Source: Euclidia mi
Taxonomy: Eukaryota > Arthropoda > Insecta > Lepidoptera > Erebidae
Reading direction: 5' to 3'
NCBI GenBank assembly: GCA_944739405.2
Contig: OX123183.2
Location: 93,572,729 to 93,636,728 of the forward strand
DNA length: 64,000 bases
The position numbers and the translations under genes were made by a program. Every line of letters begins with the position of its first letter. The first letter of the stretch is position 1. Under the pieces are notes generated by a model that was not told where the DNA came from, did not search any database, and saw only the letters and a list, made by a program, of their open reading frames with translations. Positions 24,223-36,300 of the stretch are shown here, in pieces.

Positions 24223-24325
24223 TACTTCGTTACATAGCTTTCTGCCTGACTTAAAATTTGTAGATTAGTCCTACTCTGAGAGTCCACATCTCGGCACCGT
24301 ACGTCATAACAGGTAGGAATTAGGG
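24223..24325 (-). mobile_element. RTE fragment at the 5' border of the LINE
   Basis: Contains ctcggcaccgtacgtcataacaggtagg-like sequence, equivalent to 14155-14185 in the RTE copy at 13775-14275. Its first 40 bases are the inverted counterpart of 20229-20266. Confidence 0.6.
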
Positions 24326-25004
24326 GTTGCCAGATACAGGCGTATTATTTCCGGCACTATTCCAGCAGGCGAAGCGCTTTGGCTAGTAAATTAAAAGTTA
24401 TGTACTTGAGATATGTTTTATATATATATGTCAAATTTCACATCCCTGCTCCAAGTCTGGAGTCGATCCTGTATATACGATTAGGTCATGCTAAAGCTAG
24501 TTTTATAATTGTCGCAAAAATACCATAGGGTACAGTTATTTTCGAGAGATTTTGTTGGTTACAAACTCACTGATGTATCGTTCTGTTGGGGAACAGTCCA
24601 AGGGCCAAATGTTATATGATAATAGTTTTTGGTCAAAATATGTACCTATTATGCTGACGTACAGTTATGTTGTAGAAAAGTTCGTGGGTTATTGATTTAA
24701 AGATAATGTTGACCAACCGTTCAACTTCAGGACAAGCAATAAGCAAGACCGCCAAACAAGAGAGTCTGCTTGGTTCGGCATTGACAGGCCGGCACGTCGC
24801 GCGTCGGGTGGAATATTAATTTTCATCGAAGCAAAGGTGTAGCAATATTTATGTCGCTCTGTCGTTCGGCGAGTGTCGAATTCATCCATCACCTTCTCCA
24901 TCTCTCCATCCATCTTCCCATCATCTTAATTTATTTTCTCGAGTCCTTCTATTCTGGATTAATATGCAGATGTATTAGCATTGCTCTTATTATGGTAACA
25001 TAAC
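24326..25004. other. Unassigned stretch
   Basis: No recognisable gene. A 74-codon minus-strand frame (24913-24689) has no known motif. Confidence 0.4.
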
Positions 25005-25800
25005 ATGGTCTTGTTTATTTCGAACCCATTTCCGGTTCCGGTCTTCCGGTCGGCCACTGTTTCCTTTTCTGTTGACAGCAGAAATAAAAAAGCCTTTTCA
25101 TATCAGCCAAACGACGTCCACTGCTGGACATAGGCCTCCCCCAAGGTTTTCCACACAGACCGGTCTTGAGCCGCCCGCATCCAACCGCCTCCCGCGATCT
25201 TGACGAGGTCGTCGGTCCACCTTGCGGGGGCCTACCTCTGCTGCGTCGTCCGGTACGTGGCCGCCACTCTAGAACATTTCTGCCCCAACGGCCATCGGTT
25301 CTTCGAGCTATGTGCCCTGCCCACTGCCACTTCAGCTTGGCTATCCGGAGAGCTATGTCGGCGACTTTGGTTCTACTGCGGATCTCCTCATTTCTGATTC
25401 GATCTCGCAGGGAAACTCCAAGCATAGCTCTCTCCATCGCCCTCTGAGTGACCTTGAGCCTTCTAATAAGGCCCATAGTGAGCGACCACGTCTCTGATCC
25501 GTAAGTCATCACTGGCAACACACACTGGTCAAAGACTTTCGTCCTGAGACACTGCGGGATATCGGACGAGAAGATATGTCGTAGCTTCCCGAACGCTGCC
25601 CAACCGAGTTGGATTCGACGATTGACCTCCTTCTCGAAGTTGGACCAACCTAATTGGACTACTTGTCCCAGGTAGGTATACTTGTCGACAACTTCGAGCG
25701 TAGAGTTCCCAACCTGAATAGGAGCAGGTAAGTACAACATGGACGTTCGACATGATTTTCGTCTTGTCCATGTTCATCTTAAGACCTACTTGTTGGGAGA
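25005..25800 (-). mobile_element. RTE-clade LINE, RT end and C terminus
   Basis: From about 25790 the minus strand reads GLKMNMDKTKIMSN, then after a frame change VGNSTLEVVDKYTYLGQVV, MTYGSETWSLTM, TQRAMERAMLGV, KLKWQWAGHIARRTDGRWG and GRPPQGG. This is the standard end of RTE proteins, downstream of the catalytic FADD. Another slip near 25190 scrambles the last residues. It is the best preserved RTE piece here; the endonuclease and RT core are missing. Confidence 0.82.
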
Positions 25801-27640
25801 CTACTTGGGTAGGAGAAATAAAACGAATAAATTATTTATACAGTTTATATATTTTCTTCAGAAGGTTTTCCTTACGTGCATTTGAATTATAAACTATATC
25901 TTACACTTTTAGACAATATCGTAACTTTCAAAAATACAACTAAACCAGAAAATTTATCAATTAAATAACCCCTTATCTATCATATTGGTAGAAATATCTA
26001 CTAATTCCCATTCGTTGTAATCGGATTAACAGATACAATAATCTTATAAAAAAACTACCAACGGCTTATTAAATATGGAATAAGTCAATTTAGTTGTATT
26101 TCTGATAGTGTATCCAAATTAGCTTAAAGCCTAATTTTAATTTATATAAATGCCACTGCATTTGTCACGTTATGACTTTAACAAAATATATGTATGGCAA
26201 GACTTTGGTAAAAAAATATTGAGCAGTAATAAACTTATTGGTTTTGACTTGGTAGAAGAAGAAGTTACACTACAGAAGTAGAACTACGTATATTTTATAG
26301 GACCTGAGCATGACCGAATAAGTATTTTAGATTTGCTCGCAGTGGCCAATGTAAAGGGAAGAGAGCCGCCGAGCATCAGTGTCTCCTTTCTTTAGGCGTC
26401 TATTAAAGTATTCTATATGTTTTTTGAGTTTCCGTATAATAAAGCCTACCCTCACCAGAGAGAATCCCCTCCGAAACGAAATAAGCTCCCCCAAACCAAA
26501 TCGTAAAAAAAGTAAAACTCTGTATCTGCCACTGTTTGCGATTCTTTAGTTTATTTTAAGGTACATTAATTTGTGCAAAGTTCTTCTTACTACAGCCATT
26601 ATACAATGCCCTCTGAGTTTGATTTATTCACATATTATAACAATATACACTGGAATAACCAAAATAGAATTCCTCTTTTATCTTTAGAATAACTAGTAGC
26701 TAATTAAAAATAAATTTATTATATTTGGATTACTTACTTTAGGCGTTTAGGATATCGAGCCCATAAAATAGAATGTATTACGTTCACATATCATATTTTT
26801 TGTCACGTTTACATATCCACAACATTTCATCTATTTACAAATATTTACATCGATTTAATAACTATAGGTGGTGCCACGAGAAGATAGAATTTTTGTAAAC
26901 ACACAGTCAGGGCTTCACAATCTTTGTTTCAAACAGTTGTGTGTTAGATTTTATGCTTTAGTGAAATTGTATACGTTTTGTTCTTTTTTATATTTTTACT
27001 AAAACTTTGTGTTTGAGGTCGAATTTTCCGAAACAATTTTCATGAATTTGTCGACTTTTGTAGTTGCATACGAAAGTAATTCTGTAAATGAAAGTCAACG
27101 ACAGAGTACCATGTATGTCAATGATAGAGGATATACATGGTACTTTATTATAGACTTGTTTTTTTTTTATCACAGGCAATAAATAGTTTGCTCAAAATAG
27201 CTAATGATATCCTAAAATATAAAAAACTTGACCACAAATGAATTATTACAGACAACTAGCCAGTACATCGCATTAAAATGTCTAGGCATAGAGATTTAAC
27301 ATTGCGTATGAATGAAAACGTCAGAATGAATTTAAATCCATTAAAAAGTTACGGTAAAATTATCTTTAGGGTACCTTTTGTCAGAAGACGCTATTTCTTT
27401 TTATTAGGTGTAAACACGGTGTAAAGAATCTTTTATGCGACTAATAGTTTGCCATCTGCAATTCTGCACCCACTTTTCCGAGATGCCGGCCGCAGGACGA
27501 GCGTTGCGACCCCATAAACTTGCATTTAAATTTAAAAATAATTCTTGGCATGTAAACAAAAAATTATCCTCTTATAAATGCCCGCTGAGCCCAAGAATGT
27601 AACATTTCAATGTATAAATGCAAAAAAATGTTGACGTTCC
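25801..27640. other. Non-coding AT-rich stretch
   Basis: No open frame with recognisable features and no clear transposon borders. Confidence 0.45.
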
Positions 27641-27655
27641 AGGTGTCTGACGTGT

Positions 27656-28274
27656 CCCCCCCGTGGGATCTCCACCTTGTCGTGGTGGGGGGGCTCAGTA
27701 ACCGTGGGTTAGAAGCCATCCACGGTGAAGCTAAGCGGGATCCCGGGAGGGGACGCTCCACGTGGGCTTGGTAGAGGCCTGCGTAGGATGCGTCCCATGG
27801 TGCGGGTGCGGGGGACAGTTCTGTCTGTCCCTCGCAGTCGGGTGCGGTCGCGGGAGAAGAGGCGTGTGGGTGTTACGTTGCCCCGCGCCCTATCTCCCGC
27901 GACCAAATGGGGGCGCACCATCGTTGCGTCGCGGTGGGGCCGCAGAGGAAGAGGAGATGCGGTGTTGCGTTGCCGTCCTCCCTATCCTCTGCGGCCGCTG
28001 GGTGTTTTGGCGGCGGAGCCCAACACCTTCATCCGCCGCCAAGGGGGTTTCGTTCGGGGCCCGCCTAACCATCTGGCGGGCCAATACCCGTCGGGGGGTA
28101 GCGAGGAATGCTTTGGTGAAACCCTACCCTCCGACACATGGGTACATGAGGAGCACGGGTTGGTTTTTAGTCAGTAAGAGTCTGACAGTCCCCTTCGTCC
28201 TTCCCCCCCGGGGCGGAGGGACTCCATGAGGATTTTCCAACCCGATACCAAAAAAAAAAAAAAAAAAAAAAAAA
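27656..28274 (+). mobile_element. GC-rich retroposon with 25-A tail and 15-bp target duplications
   Basis: The direct repeat aggtgtctgacgtgt at 27641-27655 and 28274-28288 brackets about 594 bp of very GC-rich sequence ending in an uninterrupted A run (28250-28274). Perfect duplications and an unbroken tail imply a recent insertion by LINE machinery. The frames inside (150 and 155 codons) overlap each other and show no known domain, so it is probably a non-autonomous element or a LINE deletion derivative with 5' and 3' ends joined. Confidence 0.82.
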
Positions 28275-28289
28275 GGTGTCTGACGTGTT

Positions 28290-30589
28290 CCAGTACCATA
28301 AAACACTGTTGACAGCGCATATATTGATTAAAACCCGATCAATTGACATATTACTTTCCAATGACACATATCTATGTACCATTGCGCATTGGATTTGCCA
28401 TTAGGTATTTAATTTTGATAGAACTGTTGCTAAGTTTACAAACAGTCTATGTTCTCGTGGCACGGACTATAGAATACATTTGCCTTAGTACGTACCCTCA
28501 ATATAAATCATTCGAATCATACATACAAAATATCAATAAAACGACGCGAAATAAAAATCTTACTCTTTCTTGTTATGTTTATTCTAAATGATATTAAGGC
28601 TTTCCAAGATATGTAAGAAATGTATCGATATACCTACTATAGAAATTGGGTTTAGTCCCACGCACTGAATTTTCCAAATTAAAACGCAATCAATATTGAC
28701 TTTGCAAAAGCAATACTTTTTCAAGCCGTAAATAGAATTAGGTACCTATTATATTTTTAAGCAAAGATATGTTAGCAAAACATCCCAATAATGGTGAAAC
28801 CTTCTGCCAACTGATTGGTAAATTTCGAAATCACAACCTTCGATTGTTTGGTCAGGTTTCGTTTTCATATAAATTACAGCCCGAAAAATCGGAATACTTC
28901 GTGTTAATCGTAATACGGGTTGATAACCTCAGCGGAGCCTTGTTTATAGTTGGTAAATCCCAGGTTTTGGTAAATGGTACAGGTAGTTTGTGCTTTTAGT
29001 TTTTAACATAAACTTACGTTAACTGAAAGTGTTTCATATTTCAAACATCACTATAATAAAATTGTTCTAGCGAACGTACATCTTTGTGTTTGCGTACTAA
29101 ACAACATGTAACACGCTATATTTATCATGTTTCAATCACCTATTTATATTCTCTATTACAATAATTGTCTACATCACAGATTAATGCTTTAAGTACATAG
29201 TACTTTTTGCATTTTATTGGCGTATTACATCTTGTCAACCGTATATATAACATCAAGCACTGCGATTGCGGCATTGCGTCTATTGATTCAACAATATCAA
29301 ACTTACTCATACAAACTCCGACCTCTAGTAGAACTAAATCTTACAAGACTATTGGAATTTCAGTTACATCACACTAGCAATCAAACGATGATTATGTTGT
29401 ATACAAAATTCGTAAAACAGCGGATACAGCTGTTGGCCCAAGAATATCGATATTTAGTCATAGACAGTCACTACCGTATACTATATAGAAAGCTTATCAA
29501 AAGTTTAACAATATCTGATACACAACGAGACATTCATTATGTACAAATAATATTTCATCAACTGAATACTTCGTTATAGAAATTCAGTCTTCGTTTCTGT
29601 GACAGAACGCGATTTGGAAAAATATCTAGAATTTGTTTAGTCAACTTTTTGAAAATATTGAAAAAAACTACAGATATAATATATTTTTTTATATTTTCTT
29701 TTTATAACAAGTTCATATTCAGTCTTTGCCTCAATTTAAGACTGTTTATTTTGTGTGCTACTATTGAAATTAAATAATTTTTTTTACTAGGCAACAAGAT
29801 GAAATATTTAGCAAACTTACTTTACGATTTATTTCATACTGCAGGCTTTAAATATATTTTTGTCTATGACATAATATTCATTTTAATGACTTAGAATAAT
29901 AACGTTAGAATATGAAGGTTTAAATCACTGACTGAGATCATTCTGAAACACCTTTTATTATTTCATTATAAAGTAAAGTCTATATGACTATGTACTACTG
30001 AACATTTGCGGTAATAAGAGAATTACATAAATAGCATAACAAGAAATTACTTTAAGCTATTCCTCGATGTATAAAAATTAATATACCTTTGATAAATCGA
30101 TAAAATGTAAAGACCCATTCTAGGTATTATTATTCTAAGTACTCTATGAATACATTTATTTGTATATATCTATGAAAAATAATATTTTTGGTAACATGAC
30201 AATTTTATTAACTGTGCGGATTGTGAGATTGGTCGAACTTACGTGTATCAAATTAATGGAAAATTATAGTGACATGCATACTTTCATATTTGTGATTTTT
30301 GCTATATTACTAATTAGCTTTGTATATAATAAAAATATGAGTGTTTAAAAACTTATGATACCTTAAACCATTACAAAACCTAACGTTCACTAACCCGTGT
30401 CATCAGTTTAAAAAAAATCTTTAAAAAAATAAATAATGCTGATCCGATGCTATTCATGTTCTCACGTATGCATTGATTTATGAAACTCATCCACATTTGG
30501 ACTAGCTATATTGTCATATTCATAAAAACAACAAGATTTGTCATCTCCTTTTTGAATTTACAAACTCTAGTGCACGATGTGTACATTTA
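28290..30589. other. Intergenic region downstream of the ABCG gene
   Basis: AT-rich with no supported gene. The 120-codon plus-strand frame at 29217-29579 shows no recognisable domain. Confidence 0.4.
30155..30160 (-). terminator. Possible polyadenylation hexamer for the ABCG gene
   Basis: On the minus strand this reads AATAAA, about 430 bases past the ABCG stop codon. It is the nearest canonical hexamer I found downstream; not otherwise supported. Confidence 0.3.
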
Positions 30590-30934
30590 TCACCATTTGT
30601 GCTTTAATCTAATTTTTAATACAATAAAGGCTAATATTGTTACTACAGCACCTATACCGATTAATGATACTACTAACACTGTGTACTTTTCACCTATCAT
30701 TCCATTGTCTTGAAGGAACTGGCTGGGATATGCGTAGTGACAGTAAAGTTCTGAACATTGGAGGTTAGGTCGGTTCATGCCGAATACAGATAATACAAGG
30801 CCTACGAGGCCATGTTTGAGGAATGACATTTGGAATAGCCAACGCATGAAAAAAGGCGCGTCGCAGTACCGGAGGAAGAAACCAGAGAATACCGTGAATG
30901 GCATTATGGCGAATGGACCGAAGATCACCCCGTT
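30590..30934 (-). CDS. ABCG half-transporter, last coding exon
   Basis: 114 codons plus TGA, entered in phase 0 through a ttttcag acceptor. It encodes the last part of the membrane domain: helix 5 (GVIFGPFAIMPFTVFSGFF), an extracellular loop with Cys residues in LQCSELYCHY and the PSQFL motif common in ABCG1/4-type proteins, then helix 6 (VLVVSLIGIGAVVTILAFIV) and a short basic tail KIRLKHKW. ABCG proteins work as dimers of half-transporters and move sterols, lipids or other hydrophobic molecules; the substrate cannot be told from sequence. Codon use and GC are higher than in the surrounding DNA, as expected for a real exon. Confidence 0.93.
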   Translation of the reverse strand, partial: NGVIFGPFAIMPFTVFSGFFLRYCDAPFFMRWLFQMSFLKHGLVGLVLSVFGMNRPNLQCSELYCHYAYPSQFLQDNGMIGEKYTVLVVSLIGIGAVVTILAFIVLKIRLKHKW

Positions 30935-31282
30935 CTGAAAAGTAAAAAAAAAAGAATATGAAAATATATGGCATGAAAATAAGCGCAGAAGCAAAATGTG
31001 TAGATACTAAAAATGGTTGAAAACCGGTGTTGCACACTATACGTAAGGTTTTTCTGGTTTAAAAATGAATTGGCTATAACGACCACGATTTAGGAGAGGC
31101 TCAAGAAAACAATGCGGAATATTATCAAGAAAACAATGCGGTAAGTGAGTGCCTACGGGACCGAAATTCACATTTTATTCTTCTTTCTACTGCTCTTAGG
31201 CTTTACCTTCAAATTTTTTTTGAATATATGAAATTCTCGAGCGATACCACAAGGTGAAGAACGAAGAAACTTCAATACCAAC

Positions 31283-31539
31283 CTTGACATTAAACAGTGA
31301 TCCAACCAGTAATCCCTTACAGAGCGCCACGTAGCTGACCATGAGCAGTATGAAACAGAAGCTGAGAAATCTCTTGGGCTCTGGCGGCTGGCCCGTGAGC
31401 CAGTACGTGATGAACGCGTAGCAGAGCGTGCACACTGTCTGTGTTGGTAACGTTGACACGAGCGTGGATGTGTAGTAGGCGCCCGCTGTGTACCACCGGT
31501 TGAAGTGCTCACGTCGAATCACTGGGATTTGTTCGGGAA
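31283..31539 (-). CDS. ABCG half-transporter, penultimate exon (helices 3-4)
   Basis: The acceptor ttccag and the donor AAG|gttggt bound 257 bp: two bases complete a split Phe codon, then 85 codons follow in phase. The protein starts PEQIPVIRREHFNRWYT, the amphipathic segment before helix 3 in the ABCG family, and continues with two hydrophobic stretches (about STLVSTLPTQTVCTLCYAFI and FLSFCFILLMVSYVALC) ending LVGSLFNVK. It joins exon 30590-30934 exactly as in ABCG1/4-type proteins. The intron to the left is 348 bp and holds a 17-bp direct repeat (about 31101 and 31125). Confidence 0.93.
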
Positions 31540-31778
31540 CTGGAAAGTGAAGAAGAATTCATTGAGTACAATCCTTATGGAGTATTAGCATCTTGATAAT
31601 TTGCTAGATTTTTGCATAATACAAAACAAAAACACTACCCTCTATACGTATTAAAAATTAAGGAATTTTTCTAAGAATACCTAAATCTTGTGTCGCGCGA
31701 TCCGTAAGAGGAATTTTGTGAATCACAACGTATAAGGTATTTCGTGTTGAAATCTAATCCACTAGCGGCCATTTTCAA

Positions 31779-31900
31779 TATTCGAACTATAGATAGATCT
31801 GTAGATTTTAGATTCGTGTTTGACATATTTTGTATGGAGCTTATGTCAAAAACTGTCAAAAATGAACCTAAAATCTACAGATCTATCTATATTTCGAATA
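31779..31900. repeat. 37-bp inverted repeat (possible small MITE)
   Basis: Arms 31779-31815 and 31864-31900 are reverse complements with two mismatches, around a 48-bp centre. The arms contain atagatagatctgtagattt. A small foldback MITE is likely, but no target duplication is visible. Confidence 0.6.
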
Positions 31901-32340
31901 TTAAATTCCGTAGTAGAAGGTGCAGTTTCCAAAGGCGAGGCGACCACTTCGCCATACGTGCAATGTATGCGTTCTACCAAAACATTCGTCAAACAAAATG
32001 TCCGTCAACCACAGAACCTGTTATTGCGTTGTTACTCGTCGGAGTAAGTTGTATGTTACGTGTGTGAAACAAGTTTTGATTAGTCAATTACCTTTACCGT
32101 ATGACCTACTAATGTTATGAATATTGTTGTCTTTGTTTACAGAGGATATAGATACGATATGTTATTAGCCTTGTTTATGTAGCTCTACATATAATTGTAC
32201 CATTTTTGAAAAAGGATATAAGTTATTATGATTTTTTTAACCATGAAGAAAAATAAAAAAAATGATATATTTTAATTTTTTAACCCTAGCTTAGAATTGG
32301 GTTAAAATTAGGTTTCATCAACTTATGCTGTCTAAGACTA

Positions 32341-32651
32341 TAAGGGCGGTTTCAGATTAGCGTATTTTTCTGCGCGTATACGGTCGTTTCTGCATACGCG
32401 CTTACACGCGCGCTATATTACGCGCTTCAAAAAACCAGACTCACGTAAACGGGCGTGTTCGCTCGAAACGGTAGTGACGTCTTGTCAGTGTCAACATGGA
32501 TTCTGACGGTTGGTAGTTATACGAGCTTAGAAGCGCGTCAACGCTCGTACGAGTTGCGCGTGTGCCAAAAGGCGCGCCTATACGCGCCTACACGCGATTC
32601 TAAAAACGAGCTTATACGCGCGTATAAAACGCTAATCTGAAACCGCTCTTA
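32341..32651. mobile_element. GC-rich MITE with 23-bp terminal inverted repeats
   Basis: The left end taagggcggtttcagattag and the right end, its reverse complement with one mismatch (a/g at position 5), bound 311 bp rich in cgcg and tacgcgc motifs. The terminal TAA/TTA may be the target duplication. It is non-coding, and its CpG content contrasts strongly with the host intron. Confidence 0.82.
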
Positions 32652-33662
32652 CAGCTTTACTTTTGTTCGCATTTATATTTCATAGGGACAAGTTTGTGTG
32701 TTCTACATCAAGAAACATGTCTCAAATACGATAAGCGACCATACAATATTGTGTAAAAAAACTTCTATAAGTTTTTTATTTTCCTGCACTGAGCATTTCT
32801 TGAAACAGGTAGGTAATGCTGGGAAAGAAATACCCTTTTAAGTTGGCGCAGTTACGTTTTAAAAATTCTGAACACCATCGATACTACATTTCTACGAAAA
32901 ATACAGCATACTTAATATATGGCTCGCTTGTCTACAGAATGGGTTATTGTGTGAATGTATCCAGTCAGTCTATTTAGTATCAGTCTATGTCTTTACACCT
33001 GTAGGTGTACTAGACATGGCTTCGTCAAGTCGTTCCTGATATTCAAATCATATACGAAATATCGATATATTGACAACGATTTGGACTCTGACAGAGATTG
33101 AACACGTGTGAGGCATGCCACTAACATATCGCTGTTTCGCAAGAAAATCACCGTTTTAATACAACAATCTTACACGTGATCGGAATATATTATATCATTA
33201 TAATAGCCTACGGAGTACAGATTTATTTTATCAATCAGATTAAAAGTAATCACGAAAGAAACCGTGAGCATGTTAATGTTATTTTAATTATATAATAATA
33301 TGTATTACATTTTTGTAATATTTCTGAATATCTGTTTTAAATTATTTTTAGCCTAGAATAAATCAAAGATGTTTATCTTAGCTTACACGCAAAGGCACAT
33401 CAATAATTTGATTTCAATTTTTAAGACCTATATACAAGCTGATTTAATTTTTCGAATGCATCGTAATTAATAAACCTTTGGACTTTTGATATATAGCACA
33501 GAGTTTATGTAATAATTTTATACTAAATAGGCAACAATATCTGTAGTAGATGATTGCTGCAGTGTTTATGAGTATAAGGTTTTCGCACCGCCATTGCTTG
33601 CTGATGATTTTATACGATTAGGTTTATTTATTTGTAATTTACTGTTATATCCTTTTTACTCT

Positions 33663-33800
33663 TGCCTCGTTGGTCTCGCGGCATAAATGAGCGTCTGAGA
33701 TCGGGATCGGGGGTCTCTGGTTCAATCCGGGTCGGGCAAAGTGTTAATGGTATTTATATATACCTCTCACAAAGAGTATTGTCAAAAAAAAAGATAATTT
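33663..33800 (+). mobile_element. SINE fragment with tRNA-like promoter
   Basis: Shares tgcctcgttggtctcgcggc and a B box (ggttcaatccg) with the longer SINEs at 41442-41858 and 50580-50989. Only the tRNA-like middle and a short tail are present. Confidence 0.65.
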
Positions 33801-34404
33801 ACGTTAACACAACCAAAAAGTTAACTTAAGTTTCTGTCATGGTTTTGTGAGGGAAGATAAACAGAATCCTGGTTAGTCCCATAATTGTAACGCAAATACA
33901 TATTAAGATTTCGTTAAGTGCTCGTCATCATTTCACTACTTACAATTATAACCTACAACGGTGCAGCGCCAAGCAATTAAGCGGGTTTCAGACGGTTTTT
34001 TTCTGTTATATCACTATAATAGTGTCCTAAGGTATCGCACACGGCTACCATGAGTTAATATTTAAAATCCATTCATTCCCTCGACTGACTTTTTAAGTGA
34101 CATACCTCCTTCCTCAGCCCGTTTCTCCATTTCATTTTATTGTCAGTGCATTTTACCTTACGCTTAGAAAGAAACATGCCACGTATAAGGGCCACCATTA
34201 TCAGTTATCACTTACCTACCAACAGACGTGCCATTAGCTTGTCTGCTACAGATGAAAGCAATAGAGGAAACGACAAAGAAAATTTAATAGTGTATGATGC
34301 TATATTGAAATCATATTATCATATCATAGAAATGTATTCAGTGCTTAATATACTCAGAATCGTATCTTTCTGTGATGTGATTAATATAAAGTGCATCAAC
34401 CTAA

Positions 34405-35240
34405 TAAATATAAAAAGAGAATCGGGGCCAGTACACTACCTTGAGGCAGTCCATTCTTTTGGAAACGCCACCTGCTCTTATCCGAAAGTGAACGTGAAAG
34501 AGTGAACTTGAAAGTGTCGATTACGCAAAAGCTCTCCAAGAATACGGACAAATTTCATGTCGCCAGTGATGTTCGCCACCTTCCACAGCAGTCTCCGTAT
34601 GTTTACGGTGTCGTACGCGGCTGAGAGATCCACAAAGACGACTCCCGAGACTTTGCCAGACTCAAAGCCGTTTTCTATTTACTGAATCAGGTTCAAAACT
34701 TGGGCCAGAGCAAGCATGACTTTCCCTGGTCTGAAGCCAGCTTGCTCAGGGATCAGTTTTGGATCTATGGTATCACTCAGTCGGTTAAGAAGCACTCTTT
34801 CAAGTAGTCTGTATGTGTGACAAAGGAGTGAAATAGGCCGGAAACTTTTTGGATCAACTGGGTTCTTACCACGGTTAGAACAGCTATTATCTTGGACTTT
34901 CTCTCTCCACACATGTGTTGAAATAATTGAAAAGCCAAGAAACCGCAACTGGGCCAAGGTGTTCAGGTTGTTCTGTGGAAATGTCGTCCACTCCGGGCGC
35001 TTTTCCTAATTTCATATTTTTTATGGCCGAAGAGATTTTTGTGATGTTAAATGGGCTACTCGTAACGAATAAATGCGGCTGTGGCGCGTCACCTCAGACG
35101 ATGGGCCATTTGTTTTCGTGCCCCGCAGGCCCGGGGTCGTGTACGCTTGATGACCTAACCTGTAAGGCAACGCCAAATGCTATTCGAGTGGCCGAGTTTT
35201 GGGCCAAATCTATTTAATGTGTTGCCATCGACACGATAAG
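34405..35240. mobile_element. Twin-primed LINE fragment inside the ABCG intron
   Basis: From about 35055 down to 34405 the minus strand encodes an RT N-terminal half: DPKSFRPISLLCHTYRLLER, IPEQAGFRPGK, VVFVDLSAAYDTVN, KEWTA..GSVLAP-like. From about 35056 to 35217 the plus strand encodes the C-terminal end of a LINE: NKCGCGASPQTMGHLFSCP, ATPNAIRVAEFWAKSI and stop. An (aagt)n tail follows at 35238. Opposite orientation of 5' and 3' parts is the mark of twin priming during LINE insertion. Frames are broken; the element is dead. Confidence 0.75.
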
Positions 35241-35346
35241 TAAGTAAGTAATCAATTTAATGAAAATATCGTACCCGAAAATGCCTTCTGCAACCTGATA
35301 AATACGGGATGAAAATATTAATAAACAAATATCTAAAGATACTTAC

Positions 35347-35533
35347 AGCTAATAGACACGGCACTGAAGGCAGTGAACATGAGGAACATGAGACTAAAGT
35401 ATAGGAAGTTGTAGATGTCCCGCGCGTACTTAGCGTCCTCTCCAATGTTGTAAAACAACAGGCCTATAAAGAGTGCCATCGCGCAGTGGATGCCTGTTAT
35501 CATCAAAGTGAATGACGGCTCCCGCCAAATCGT
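35347..35533 (-). CDS. ABCG half-transporter exon (helices 1-2)
   Basis: The acceptor tttcag and donor AGCT|gtaagt bound 187 bp, entered in phase 0. The protein begins TIWREPSFTLMITGIHCAM, the start of the membrane domain, with helix 1 ending GLLFYNIGED, and helix 2 in the NFLYFSLMFLMFTAFSAVS region. The first base of the next codon (T) closes the exon. This spacing between helices 1 and 2 is standard for ABCG proteins. Confidence 0.93.
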
Positions 35534-36059
35534 CTGAAAGCAGAGATAAGTAATTTATTGTTGATATCTTTGTAGGAGAGAGGAAAGTGACAAACTTTCC
35601 TCTCTCTAACTTGGGGGATTTGAGAAAACGGGACTGAGACACTTGTGTCATCATAGTTTTACCGTTGCTAGGTTCCAAGGATCCAAGACCATCACCATTG
35701 GGGTCTGTTAATTGTTAGAAAGAATGTTCTGTTTAGATTTCCTATTTACCAAAAAAGCACGTAGAGCCGTCATAAAATATCCTAACACCGATTTATACCT
35801 TAGAATATTGTTATTCATTTGAATTGAAAAAAAAAAACATTTGAATTTCCATAAAGCCACTGACAGAGTCAGTGATTTTATGGAAAATCCAATACATACT
35901 CTGTCAAATCTCGTAAGACTAGCGGACTAATGTAGGGTGAAAGTAATTTATTCATAATCATCTAAATATTGGACTCGGAACAACAATTGTGACAAATTTT
36001 TGTCCTGCGTGTGATTTGAAACGATGGACCGCGGTGCACTGGCAGTTGTAGGACGACCT

Positions 36060-36300
36060 CTTATCCACTACACCATCATCATTCATCATCAGCCTCTAAC
36101 AGTCCACTGCTGGACTAGGCCTCTCCTTTGAACGGAGGGTTGGTATAGGGTTTGTATCAAGTTTTCCTTTTCTTACAGTGCTCTTCTCTGCATAATATGC
36201 ACCCTCTGTCGGCTCTTACGACAGCCATGGCATGATAAGGGGTGGTGACATTCCGTATTCTTAATCCGTCACCACACGGACGATACCATACGTGCATTCT
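36060..36300 (-). mobile_element. SINE (type B), minus orientation
   Basis: The reverse complement runs cgtgtggtgacggattaag, tgtcaccacccc, gtcgtaagagccgacag and ends with cagcagtggactgttagagg...gatgatga. It matches 56972-57226 and shares its head with the larger SINE at 50580. It lies in an ABCG intron. Confidence 0.7.

Larger units (their letters stand above)
31540..35346 (-). other. ABCG intron (3.8 kb) with several insertions
   Basis: Holds a 37-bp inverted repeat (31779-31900), a GC-rich MITE (32341-32651), a tRNA-like SINE piece (33663-33800) and a twin-primed LINE (34405-35240). No exon-like frame fits the ABCG reading here. Confidence 0.7.

Noticed and set aside
27725..28229. Two overlapping frames of 150 and 155 codons
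   Set aside because: GC-rich DNA favours long chance frames; they overlap in different phases and lie inside a poly(A) retroposon.
29217..29579. 120-codon plus-strand frame
   Set aside because: No domain, no splice or context support, AT-rich composition. Not called as a gene.
33661..33735. Possible tRNA gene (tgcctcgttggtctcgcggc with a B box)
   Set aside because: The same core is part of larger SINEs at 41442 and 50580, and no clean acceptor stem pairs. It is a SINE fragment.
34140..34505. 121-codon plus-strand frame
   Set aside because: Its second half is antisense to a LINE RT fragment; no independent support.
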